From contig OZ004597.1 in NCBI GenBank assembly GCA_963924555.1, positions 372,001 to 436,000 on the forward strand: DNA of 64,000 bases. Direction: 5' to 3'. The notes beneath the pieces were generated by a model. The model had not been told where the DNA came from, did not search any database, and saw only the letters and a list, made by a program, of their open reading frames with translations. The DNA comes from Crambe crambe (taxonomy: Eukaryota > Porifera > Demospongiae > Poecilosclerida > Crambeidae). A program made the translations under genes and the position numbers. This document shows, piece after piece, positions 13,115-22,260 of the stretch (position 1 is its first letter; each line of letters starts with the position of its first letter).

Positions 13115-14947
13115 TTAGACTGCTCTACCAACAAAGTACACAATGGGAAGCATGCCAAAGAGAACCACACACGTTGAGATACCCCCAAACTTGAAGTAGT
13201 TCCAGAATGAAATTCTGTAGTCCACAGCGCTGCGAGCCTTCTCTGCAACAATCAGATTGGCCACACTTCCAATGAGGGTGAAGTTGCCAGCAATGGTCGA
13301 GATCCAAGCGAGCAAGAGACCACCCAATGGGCCTTCGCACTCGTCCTCCCCACAAAGACCCTTAATCCGGTCAACTATAAGAATGACAAGAGGGACATTG
13401 GAGAAGATGTTTGAACCGATGATGACGACCACAGTGAAAAGCAGAACCCCTTCAAACTTATACAGGTTCATATATGGAGCAAGTTTTTCAAAAACGATCT
13501 CTGGGTAGCAGGTATTCTGGAAGCCACCGAGCCAGATGAAGAGACCCATGAACATAAGAATGACAGTCCAGTCAATCTTGAGCATGGCATCATAAGCATA
13601 CGTCTTATTTAAGATGGTGTCAGCTAACATGGTGAAGATACCAGCTCCCATGGGAACTAAGCCAAGATCAAATTGCACACTGACTAATGGTGGAGGTGGA
13701 ATGGCAAGGAGAACCACCAAAAGTATCGTGACAAAGCAGAGCCAGATGATAAACAGTCTCTCCCTCCAGTTGCGCTCTTTCAAACTCTTCACTTTCACTT
13801 CGCCGTCTTCCGGCTGATCAACACTGCAACTGGCAGACACTTCTGTAATATTTTTCCTCTTCTTCCCATTTGGTATGATAGGCTGTGTTTCGTCCTGGTC
13901 CACTCTGATTTCTGGAGGTTTGAGGTGAGATTGTTTTGAGTGAGGATAAGGGCTGGTCCCACGTCCAACACTGCGGCGAGAACGGGTACGAGGAAGACGC
14001 TGGTACGATCCTGACTGTGGGCGCTCTCTCTCATGGCTGTACATCCCATCTCTCTCAGCAGCAATGCGGCTGGAAAGATAGGGATCGTTACTCTGATCAT
14101 AGCTGAGAGCAACTGACTCTCTCTCTTCAGCCAGAGTCCCAGGGATGGCATAGTTGTGATTTCCTTCCTGTCCTCTCTGTCTTTCATTGTTGTCTTCGGA
14201 TTTATCATACTTCTCAAAGACAGTGCGCCAGAAAAAGAGATAGAGTAAGCCGGCACTTACCACAGTACCAACGACTGCTGCAGGAAGGAGAGCCATGAAG
14301 AATTCCAACAGAGACACTCCAGCTGCTGATGCTATGAACGCATTCTGTGGGTTACCAAATATGGTTGCAGCACTGCCGATGTTGGCTGATGTGGCAATGC
14401 CGAGACAAAGCGGAAGAAGTTCTCTGCGATTGCGTCCTTGCTTGTCAAACTCGATCAGCAGAAGAGGAGTGACTACCAAACAGGTGGCATCATTAGTCAC
14501 GAAGGCAGACATGATCGCTGAAAGAAGACATACTTTCCACAGGATCCACTTGAATGGTTTTCTGTCGCCAAAAATCCAGAGAGAAATCAGACTCAGAACA
14601 CCTTCCCTGTCAAAGTAGTAGGAGATTATCATCATTCCCACCAGCAGAAAAATAGTTTTCATGTTTCCGAGTTCTGATTCAATCCAGTATACTTCATCCT
14701 GAGTGACCACATGACAGAGGATCATGAAGCCAGCACCCACAAGAGCAGCTGCAGGCCTACCCAATGGAAACCACTTCATGTCCAAGACGATAAATGGCCA
14801 CACAACAACGAATACGATGGTACCAAGGATTTGGACATAGAGAGGTGCAGTAGCACCATCCTTACACTGGGCCTCAAACTCATTACCATCGATGTGCTCC
14901 CCCACACTGCCAAAGGAGTTCTGATAGATGGAGAAATTGTGGACCAT
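13115..14947 (-). CDS. Lsi2-like permease A (ArsB/NhaD ion-transporter superfamily)
   Basis: 610-residue multipass membrane protein in one uninterrupted ORF. It has two homologous hydrophobic halves of about five or six helices each, split by a hydrophilic loop at about residues 245-385. Signature segments are PLGRPAAALVGA (about 61-72), TNDATC (about 151-156) and IGSAATIFGNPQNAFIA (about 190-206) in half one, and GSNIFSNVPLVIL in half two. The pairing of a GR..A..GA helix with SNIGSA..GNPQN matches plant Lsi2 silicon efflux carriers and the ArsB-like transporters linked to silicic acid in siliceous sponges. It differs from the P-protein branch as I know it. The likely role is silicic acid (or arsenite-type) efflux. 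Substrate is inferred from family only. Paralogues B and C follow. Confidence 0.8.
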   Translation of the reverse strand: MVHNFSIYQNSFGSVGEHIDGNEFEAQCKDGATAPLYVQILGTIVFVVVWPFIVLDMKWFPLGRPAAALVGAGFMILCHVVTQDEVYWIESELGNMKTIFLLVGMMIISYYFDREGVLSLISLWIFGDRKPFKWILWKVCLLSAIMSAFVTNDATCLVVTPLLLIEFDKQGRNRRELLPLCLGIATSANIGSAATIFGNPQNAFIASAAGVSLLEFFMALLPAAVVGTVVSAGLLYLFFWRTVFEKYDKSEDNNERQRGQEGNHNYAIPGTLAEERESVALSYDQSNDPYLSSRIAAERDGMYSHERERPQSGSYQRLPRTRSRRSVGRGTSPYPHSKQSHLKPPEIRVDQDETQPIIPNGKKRKNITEVSASCSVDQPEDGEVKVKSLKERNWRERLFIIWLCFVTILLVVLLAIPPPPLVSVQFDLGLVPMGAGIFTMLADTILNKTYAYDAMLKIDWTVILMFMGLFIWLGGFQNTCYPEIVFEKLAPYMNLYKFEGVLLFTVVVIIGSNIFSNVPLVILIVDRIKGLCGEDECEGPLGGLLLAWISTIAGNFTLIGSVANLIVAEKARSAVDYRISFWNYFKFGGISTCVVLFGMLPIVYFVGRAV

Positions 14948-15716
14948 GATGGGAGTCTGTAAGTTTGTTAATTTTTAATGTTAATTTCTATGATTGTAGC
15001 TATCTGGTTTCTTATTGTAGCTAACTAGATACGTCTGACAAATGACTTGACTCACCAGCAAAGGATGGAGCCACAGGTAGCCAAGGTAACCACAGGGAGC
15101 AGCAAGCCACTACAACAACTCAATTCCTCCACAGGCTTCTGCAGTTGATGTGACTGTGCAGAGCCTTATGAATGAGGACTGATGGTTGAACACGAATACA
15201 TTTTAATGGACACTACAGTGATGCACAGCCACCAAAGCCTGTGAACATTACTCTTTCTGTTGATCCTAAATGTGTTCCATTGTTTTCCATTCTGTCTAGT
15301 TGTAGCAGGTTTTGAAGTAAGACGAGTGCTACATGTAAGATAGCATGCCTTGGGTTAATGCCTTCATATTCCCCATTCAAACCAATATGTATGCTTGTTG
15401 CCTTACACGATTCTTTTGAATGAGGTGTGCTCTGTGGAATTAACAAGTTTAGCTTGCAACATGTCTTCATTAGTTTGCATGACATCTTTCCATAGAGTGT
15501 GGAAGTGTTGGAATGCAAAAGGAACTGTTTCATATAATTGAACTGAGCTCATGTGGATACTATCGCCACTTCTTAGCTATAGGCTGAGTGCATGTGTTTC
15601 CATCGCGGATGGAGGTCATAAATTAGGTTGGTCACTCACCTTTCTGTATTCCACCAACAACTTATAGTTGCATGCACCCTAGCCCTAGCCCTAGCCCTAG
15701 CCTTGTACCCATGCAT

Positions 15717-15740
15717 GGGGGGGGGGGGGGGGGGGGGGGG
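15717..15740 (+). repeat. Run of 24 G
   Basis: Uninterrupted guanine homopolymer on the plus strand, followed at 15741-15775 by a partial repeat of the preceding block. It could form a quadruplex, and its length is prone to sequencing error. Confidence 0.9.
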
Positions 15741-15859
15741 TTCACACTAGCCTCGTACCCATGCATGGGGGGGTTCACACTAGCTTCGTACCCATGCAGG
15801 TTCTGATTTCTTTCTGTAAGTCAGTAGCTAGCTGGCATGTAGCTAGGATCAGATTACAG

Positions 15860-15975
15860 TAGTCTTGCTAGCCAGACTCTTTCCTCCCTTACTTTACTGC
15901 GCACACACTGTCACTTAGTTGCATGCACAGTATAGCTAGCTAGTAAGGTGGGAAAGAGTCTGGCTAGTGAGACTA
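15860..15975. mobile_element. 116-bp foldback MITE with 9-bp target duplication
   Basis: Inverted ends of about 33 bp (TAGTCTTGCTAGCCAGACTC.. at 15860 and the imperfect complement ending GAGACTA at 15975) surround about 50 bp. AGATTACAG occurs directly on both sides (15851-15859 and 15976-15984). The termini match those of the 11385 element at TAGTCT..CCAGAC, so the two are probably related families. Confidence 0.8.
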
Positions 15976-16574
15976 AGATTACAGTTGCAGCTGCACTGGA
16001 GTCAACTTGTCCTTATGTTAATTACTTTGCTACAGAGGTAGCTACAATATGCTTTCTACAGTGCCAAAATGACTCCATTAGCTCATTGCATGATCATGGA
16101 CTTTCCTTTATAGCTATCCTTATTGAAGGTACTACTAAGGACAAAGGCCTTCAGGTATCCATGCACTTATGAGAGACAAAATAGTTAGCTCTTTAATCCT
16201 GTGAAAGGTGGATGACGAGTAGCTATGTCATAGTTCTAGTTGTCAGGTTACTATATTTCATTCACAGTTACCTTCACCCCATGCCTGCAATAACTGCAAA
16301 TGTCTCTCATTCATCTCTCCTATTTAAGAATTCATTAATGGATAGTTAGCAGAGTGGGCTATGAGAGAGCTTTGAACATTTAAATAACCATTAGAAGTCA
16401 AACATCACAAAAACTAATTGCTAATATTGAAACGTAGTATAATAAATATAAACTTTCTAATGAGATGATAATATTGAAATGGCAGTTATAACTTTGACTA
16501 TCAGTCACCGAGTCTTTTTGATAGTACACACTAAATGTTAAGATGCACAAAAATTCACAGAGTCTAAGAGAAAG

Positions 16575-18440
16575 TTATGCCACCTTTCCTAAGAAGTAAA
16601 CAATAGGTAGGCATCCAAACATGACACAGAAGGTGGAGGCAAGGCCAAATCGAATGTAGCGCAAGAAGGTGATCTGATAGTTGGCAATGCTTCGAGCTTT
16701 CTCGGCAACAATGAGATTGGCTATGCTTCCTATCAGTGTGTAATTTCCAGCAATGGTTGAGGCCCAGGCAAGGAGAAGAGCAGGCAGTGGTCCCTCGCAG
16801 GGTGAGTCACCACAAAGCTCACCGATTCTATTCACAATGAGGATCACGAGGGGGACATTGGAGAAGATATTGGAACCGAGAGCAACAAAAACAGTGAAGA
16901 GAAGAACCCCTTCGATCCTATGCAGATTCATATATGGAGCAAGTTTGTCCACAATGATTTCGGGAATGCAGGTGTTCTGGAATCCACCAAGCCAAGTGAA
17001 GAGGCCCATGAACATGAGAATCACAGTCCAATCGATCCGCTGCATAGCATCAAAGGCATACTTCCTGTTGAAGATGGTGTCGACCAACATGGTCATGATG
17101 CCAGTGCCAAGAGGGACGAGACCAAGATTGAAGATGACGGGGACCGTAGGGGGTGGTGGGATGGTAAGGAGAATCACCATGCAGACACAAGCAATGATTA
17201 ACCATGCCAGGAAGATAAGTTCCCGCCAAGATCGCTCTCTAAAGGGCTTTACTTGCACCACTTCCTCTTCCTCATCATCGTCGATAACTCCAACTGTGTT
17301 GTCATTGGTGGCTTCTTGATCAGCCTTTCGGACCTCTGCATGTTTCTTCAATCCATTCTCAATAGTGACGTTTTCATCACCCACCTTTATTTCAGGGACA
17401 GATTGGGAACTGGGGACCTGTAGGGTTGGATTGCTGGCAGAGGGCTTTATGCTGCTCCTGCTGCGGCTCTTGGGGAGACGATATGCAGAACCAGAAGCAC
17501 TCAGGTGCTCACTGCTGTACATCATCTCACGTTCAGCTGCAATGCGGCTGGTGTGATGGGGGTCTTGACTCTGATCGTAGCTGAGGGCAAGGGATGCACG
17601 TTCAGCAGCCATGGTGCCTCCTCCATAAGGTGCCATTTCCAGGTTCTCGTCCTTTGGAGATTCTTCATCATCCTTATCATGTTTGAAAAACAACTCACGC
17701 ATGAAGATCAAGTGAAGGAAACCGATGCTCACAGCCAGACCCACAATGGCAGATGGAAGGAGAGCAATGAAGAAGTCAATAAGGGACACATCGGGAGCAG
17801 CGGAAGCAATGAAGGCATTTTGTGGGTTCCCAAAGATGGTGGAAGCACTGCCGATGTTGGCTGAACTTGCTATGCCCAGACAAAGTGGAAGAAGCTCCCT
17901 CTTGGGCCGGCCTTGTTTTAAGAATTCAGTGATGAATAAAGGAGACAGTACCAAGCAGGTGGCGTCATTAGTGATGAAGGCAGCTAGAACGGCAGACAGA
18001 ACACAGACTTTCCAGAGAACGAAATAGAACTTCACATCCTTGCTCTTTCCGAAGACAAAAATACCTATCATGCGTAAGATGCCTTCTCTGTCAAAGTAGT
18101 AGGAGAGCAGCATCATGCCGATGAGCAGAAAGAGAGCCTGCAGGTTCCCCATGGCCCCTTCAATTGCATACACCTCCAGTTGCCCCACAATGTTGAATAT
18201 GACCATGAGAGTAGCACCAACCAATGCAGCTGCCGGCCTTCCCAGTGGAAACCATTTCATATCCAAGACAATGAAAGGCCACACGATGAAGAAGATGATT
18301 GCACCAAGGACTTGAGTCCAGATTTCTGTCTGGCTGGCACAAGATGGAGGACCAGTATCACCCACAGTAGTAGTGTTAGTCATATTCTCCATTGTCATGT
18401 TGCCAGTCATGTTGCCAGTGATGTTGGTAGCAACAGACAT
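16575..18440 (-). CDS. Lsi2-like permease B
   Basis: 621 residues, one ORF, closest by eye to permease A. The N-terminus is packed with N-glycosylation sequons (NIT, NMT three times, NTT) before the first helix, which places it outside the cell or in a lumen. Shared core: PLGRPAAALVGA (about 65-76), TNDATC, IGSASTIFGNPQNAFIA (about 196-212) and GSNIFSNVPLVIL. The central loop is about 150 residues, acidic near its end (DDDEEEE), and carries the conserved LALSYDQS..TSRIAAER stretch also found in A and C. A likely splice acceptor (TTTGAACAG) lies two bases before the ATG. It sits head-to-head with permease C. Likely role as for A. Confidence 0.8.
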   Translation of the reverse strand: MSVATNITGNMTGNMTMENMTNTTTVGDTGPPSCASQTEIWTQVLGAIIFFIVWPFIVLDMKWFPLGRPAAALVGATLMVIFNIVGQLEVYAIEGAMGNLQALFLLIGMMLLSYYFDREGILRMIGIFVFGKSKDVKFYFVLWKVCVLSAVLAAFITNDATCLVLSPLFITEFLKQGRPKRELLPLCLGIASSANIGSASTIFGNPQNAFIASAAPDVSLIDFFIALLPSAIVGLAVSIGFLHLIFMRELFFKHDKDDEESPKDENLEMAPYGGGTMAAERASLALSYDQSQDPHHTSRIAAEREMMYSSEHLSASGSAYRLPKSRSRSSIKPSASNPTLQVPSSQSVPEIKVGDENVTIENGLKKHAEVRKADQEATNDNTVGVIDDDEEEEVVQVKPFRERSWRELIFLAWLIIACVCMVILLTIPPPPTVPVIFNLGLVPLGTGIMTMLVDTIFNRKYAFDAMQRIDWTVILMFMGLFTWLGGFQNTCIPEIIVDKLAPYMNLHRIEGVLLFTVFVALGSNIFSNVPLVILIVNRIGELCGDSPCEGPLPALLLAWASTIAGNYTLIGSIANLIVAEKARSIANYQITFLRYIRFGLASTFCVMFGCLPIVYFLGKVA

Positions 18441-20070
18441 TTCTGTTCAAAGATACACACAGAGCATAAATCTTAGAAGCACAGACTATGGCTGTAGCTA
18501 ATTGATAGGTAGCTAGCTAGTATTGCTCAGCTAGCTGCCAACTTACTTTTTCAACTCCTTGGTAGAGAAAGAATTGAGACAAGGGAGAGAGAGGATTGGA
18601 AGTAGCTACCAGGAGAGCATACAACCTACCAAGTGAAATAAAGTGATACTGATTATTTATTTATAGCTACTGGCTCTTCAGACTTCAAAATATTTCCCTG
18701 AATAGACTTCCATTTGTGCCTACATGGTTTTTCTTTTTGCTCTCCATTTGTGGCTCCAATGGTTGTTGTCATTAGTAACATTGTGGGACTATGGAAGGCA
18801 ACGTGCTAATTATTTCTGTCCTGTAGAGTCCATTCAGACAACTGCAAACTTTTGTTACAAACAACGTTTGGAATGTATTCGATCAGATTCGTGTTCATTG
18901 TACCAATTACTATTGTTCAGCATAACAGGGCCATATGGAGAGACAGGACTTGAGGGAAAGTCTCCTGTTAATCAAACACTAATAAACTAAGCTATCAGTA
19001 GTGACTATAGCTTGCTATTATTGGCAAGCTAGTTAGTAGGGAGGTTAGCTAGTAAATTTTTGGGAGTGTTGATGAATATTCAACCTTCTTTCTGATGATT
19101 TATATGCTTGCTAGCTATCACTATGCCTTATCGTGCTTCAAACTGCATAGAAACCAGTCATCCATCAATGCCTGGAGCTCATTTAGCCACACATGGTATA
19201 GGCATTGCTACATTCAGCTGCTATATACTATTGCAGCTGGTATATATAATTATTGCAGCTATTCACTGCATGCATACATTATCTATACACAGGACAGTCA
19301 AAATGAATGACAGCATGCAGTCAGCAAATGACACTAGGTGAGAGCATGCGAGCTACATCTGCTCTAATTGACTAAAAAATCCTAGCATTCAAAGAACAAT
19401 AAAAGTGATTGAAGCAGCTAGAGCTAGCTGGGGGCAGTGTGTATTTTGATAGAGAATGCATGCTAATTCTAGCCCACGTACTGAGTTCCCTATAATATTT
19501 GATGGATATAACTGTGGTAACCTTACCTTCACGTGCAGTCTCTGTTGGCAATTAGTCTTTTGACAGCAAAATGGCCTTCACTATAATGCACTGTCTTTTT
19601 ATAAGCACACCAATTTGATGCTATCTATGGCTGCATGCACTTAATGGAAATATGAAGTAGCTTCTCAAAAATGATTTTGTGCCTTTGAAAGCTAGATAAT
19701 TAAAGAGAATAGGATGTAGCATAAAGGTAGGCTAACATTGATGTGACAAGAAAATATGAGGCTTGATTGGATAGAAAACCATTATTAGTTGATCTTCTGG
19801 TAATTATTATGTGTCAAATAGCAAATGGAATAGCATTTTGAGTGCAGCTACATGTTACTTCACATGAAAGCTCTAAGTATTAACATGAATTATTGCTGGT
19901 ACATTCCATCAAGGGCTGGCTAAGCCAATTATAATTTTGTTTCAATGTTATATCCAGTGATCGTATAATCCTATAAGATCTCCACTTGCTTCAGTGGTCT
20001 TATTTTCCATGTAGTTAGCTTAGCTTCATTAGCAGCAAGATTATAGAACTGGATTGCAGTAGAGCTAGCC
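18441..20070. promoter_or_regulatory. Shared 5' region between permeases B and C
   Basis: 1.6 kb AT-rich spacer between two divergently transcribed paralogues, so it must contain both promoters and probably both 5' UTR exons. Acceptor-like sites abut both start codons (TTTGAACAG before B; GGATTGCAG 12 bases before C). I see no open frame worth calling. Short ORFs at 18724-18990 and 19095-19341 have no recognisable domain. Confidence 0.5.
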
Positions 20071-21996
20071 ATGGCAGAGCAGTACGATATAAGTGGGAAT
20101 ATGTCTGGAAATGGGACCAATTGTTATGACAACTACTGCATCGAGGCAACCCTCTACCGCAAGATCACGGGATCCATTCTATTCCTCCTCGTTTGGCCTT
20201 TCATAGTATTGGACATCAAGAGATTCCCACTTGGCCGACCAGCAGCTGCTCTTGTTGGGGCAGTTCTGATGGTGCTGTTCACAGTGGTACCCCAAGATCA
20301 GGTCTACATCATCTTAGGAAACAAAGGTAACTTACAAACGCTCTTTCTTCTCATCGGCATGATGCTCCTCTCCTACTACTACGATCGGGAAGGTATCTTG
20401 CAACACATCACCCTCTGGATTTTTGGCAAAGATAAACCATTCAAGTTTGTTCTTTGGAAAGTCTGCGTTCTCTCTGCAATTCTGTCTGCCATCATCACAA
20501 ATGATGCCACATGCCTGGTGCTGACACCACTGCTACTAGCCGAGCACATGAAGCAAGAACGACCTACAAAGGAGTACCCCCCACTCTTACTGGGAATAGC
20601 AACATCATCAAACATAGGTAGTGCATCAACCTTCTTTGGTAACCCTCAAAATGCGTTCATAGCAGCCAACTCCAGGGGACAAGTGTCTCTTTTTATCTTC
20701 TTCGTGTCGACCCTACCAGCTGCAATCATTGGCTTATTTGTTAGTGTCACACTGTTGTATTTGTGCTATTTCAGAACAATGTGGCCCAAGAAGAAGGAAT
20801 CAATCCTATCAAATGATGTCACTGCAACCGCAACCGAGTGCAATGAGACTACCACAGCAAATGGAGTAGCTATTCATCTACCAGAAGAGACACTGAAAAA
20901 TAATGGAGTGCGTCATGGGCATGAAGAACTGGCACTGAGTTATGACAAGAGCTATGGTCCTCATCTCACCAGTAGGATCTCACAGGAACGCGAGGACCTC
21001 TTCAGCAGCAGCGAGAACTCTGCCAAGGTCAGACCTCATGGTAAGCCTCACCAGAACGGCTTTGCTGTGAAGAATGAGAGAGAGACGTCGATGAGTGAAG
21101 TGGTCACAAGCAATGAGAACAGTTCTTCCCCAGACTACGGTGCCATACAGAATTACAACCACTTACACAATCACATTCTCTCAGGTAGAGTGTCTCGATT
21201 CCAGGCCAGAAGCAGCAGTGATCGATTTGGTTCATCCATGCAATTGAGCAATGCTCTGATACGAGAGGTACCATCACTTGATCCTCAGGATGATAAGACA
21301 CACCACCAAACCTCCTCAGAGTCTCGGAGCACATGGCAACAGAGATTCTTCATTGGGTGGTTGTTCCTGGTCACCTGTATCTTGGTGATTCTCTTGGCCC
21401 TCCCACCACCTCCAGTACTGCAAGTGGAATTCAACCTTGGCTTGGTCCCCATAGCTGCGGGGGTCATGACCATTCTTATGGACACTATAGTCAATAAAAA
21501 CTATGCCTTTGATGCCATGATGAAGGTGGACTGGACCATGATCCTCATGTTCATGGGACTCTTCATCTGGTTGGGTGGTTTTGAGAATACCCTCTTCCCC
21601 ACAGATATTTTCAATCTGATGAGTCCATACATGGACCTCTACACCTTAAAGGGGATGCTTCTATTCACACTCTTCGTTGTTGTGGGTTCCAATGTGCTCA
21701 GTAATGTGCCCCTGGTCATTCTCATCATGGAGGAACTCTTCAACTTCCAGTGTGGGACAGAACGATGCACAGGTCAGCTGACAGGTGTCATCCTTGCGTG
21801 GATCTCCACCATTGCTGGGAACTTTACACTCATTGGCAGTGTTGCAAATCTGATTGTCATGGAGAAGGCACGCCATTTGACCAACTATCGTCTCAGTTTC
21901 TGGGAGTATCTGAAGTTTGGTTTCTGCTCAACTCTTCTGGTGCTCTTCATTGGTCTTCCCATTGTTTACTTTGCAGGTGACAATGTCCACATTTAG
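20071..21996 (+). CDS. Lsi2-like permease C
   Basis: 641 residues in one ORF, ATG at 20071. It has the same two-half architecture: PLGRPAAALVGA (about 53-64), TNDATC, IGSASTFFGNPQNAFIA and GSNVLSNVPLVIL. It is more diverged than A and B are from each other: the second half has GGFENT for GGFQNT, and the loop is longer (about 190 residues, 240-430). The loop still carries LALSYDKS..TSRISQER. The N-terminus has NMS and NGT sequons and two cysteines. It is oriented opposite to A and B. The inferred role is as for A; differences in the loop could reflect different regulation or tissue. Confidence 0.8.
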   Translation: MAEQYDISGNMSGNGTNCYDNYCIEATLYRKITGSILFLLVWPFIVLDIKRFPLGRPAAALVGAVLMVLFTVVPQDQVYIILGNKGNLQTLFLLIGMMLLSYYYDREGILQHITLWIFGKDKPFKFVLWKVCVLSAILSAIITNDATCLVLTPLLLAEHMKQERPTKEYPPLLLGIATSSNIGSASTFFGNPQNAFIAANSRGQVSLFIFFVSTLPAAIIGLFVSVTLLYLCYFRTMWPKKKESILSNDVTATATECNETTTANGVAIHLPEETLKNNGVRHGHEELALSYDKSYGPHLTSRISQEREDLFSSSENSAKVRPHGKPHQNGFAVKNERETSMSEVVTSNENSSSPDYGAIQNYNHLHNHILSGRVSRFQARSSSDRFGSSMQLSNALIREVPSLDPQDDKTHHQTSSESRSTWQQRFFIGWLFLVTCILVILLALPPPPVLQVEFNLGLVPIAAGVMTILMDTIVNKNYAFDAMMKVDWTMILMFMGLFIWLGGFENTLFPTDIFNLMSPYMDLYTLKGMLLFTLFVVVGSNVLSNVPLVILIMEELFNFQCGTERCTGQLTGVILAWISTIAGNFTLIGSVANLIVMEKARHLTNYRLSFWEYLKFGFCSTLLVLFIGLPIVYFAGDNVHI

Positions 21997-22260
21997 TTAA
22001 TAGTATTGGAATTTACTGGTAATCTAAAATTTCATCCCCTTTCCCCATTTAAAAAAATCTTTTTTACTATTCAAGAGCATAAAGAATATTTGGTAAAGGT
22101 CATCACAAGCGTACATCGATCGGTAAGGGGTCGTCACGTACGAAAATTGCTCGCGCTCGAGCGCAAATAAATGACTTTTTTTTTTGTTTGTTGTGTTGTT
22201 TACATGAATTTGCAATAGATCTTAAAAATAATCATAATCCAATTTGTTGGTATTTTGCTG

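Larger units (their letters stand above)
14948..16574. other. Intergenic spacer between permeases A and B
   Basis: 1.6 kb without a supported gene. It holds a short (CCCTAG)4 stretch near 15678, a run of 24 G at 15717-15740 followed by a duplicated GTACCCATGCATGGGGG block, and a 116-bp foldback element at 15860-15975. A splice acceptor (AACTTACAG) lies 10 bases upstream of the permease A start codon, so permease A probably has a 5' UTR intron here. Confidence 0.6.

Noticed and set aside
15672-15702. (CCCTAG)n stretch resembling telomere repeat
   Set aside because: The unit is CCCTAG, not CCCTAA, there are only about four copies, and it lies between two paralogous genes, so it is a simple repeat.
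13115-18440. Permeases as OCA2/P-protein (melanosome) homologues
   Set aside because: The helix motif GRPAAALVGA and the GNPQN context fit Lsi2/ArsB better by eye. OCA2 remains an alternative to be tested by phylogeny.
18724-19341. ORFs of 60-90 codons between permeases B and C
   Set aside because: No domain, signal peptide or splice context beyond chance; the region is better explained as promoter and 5' UTR.
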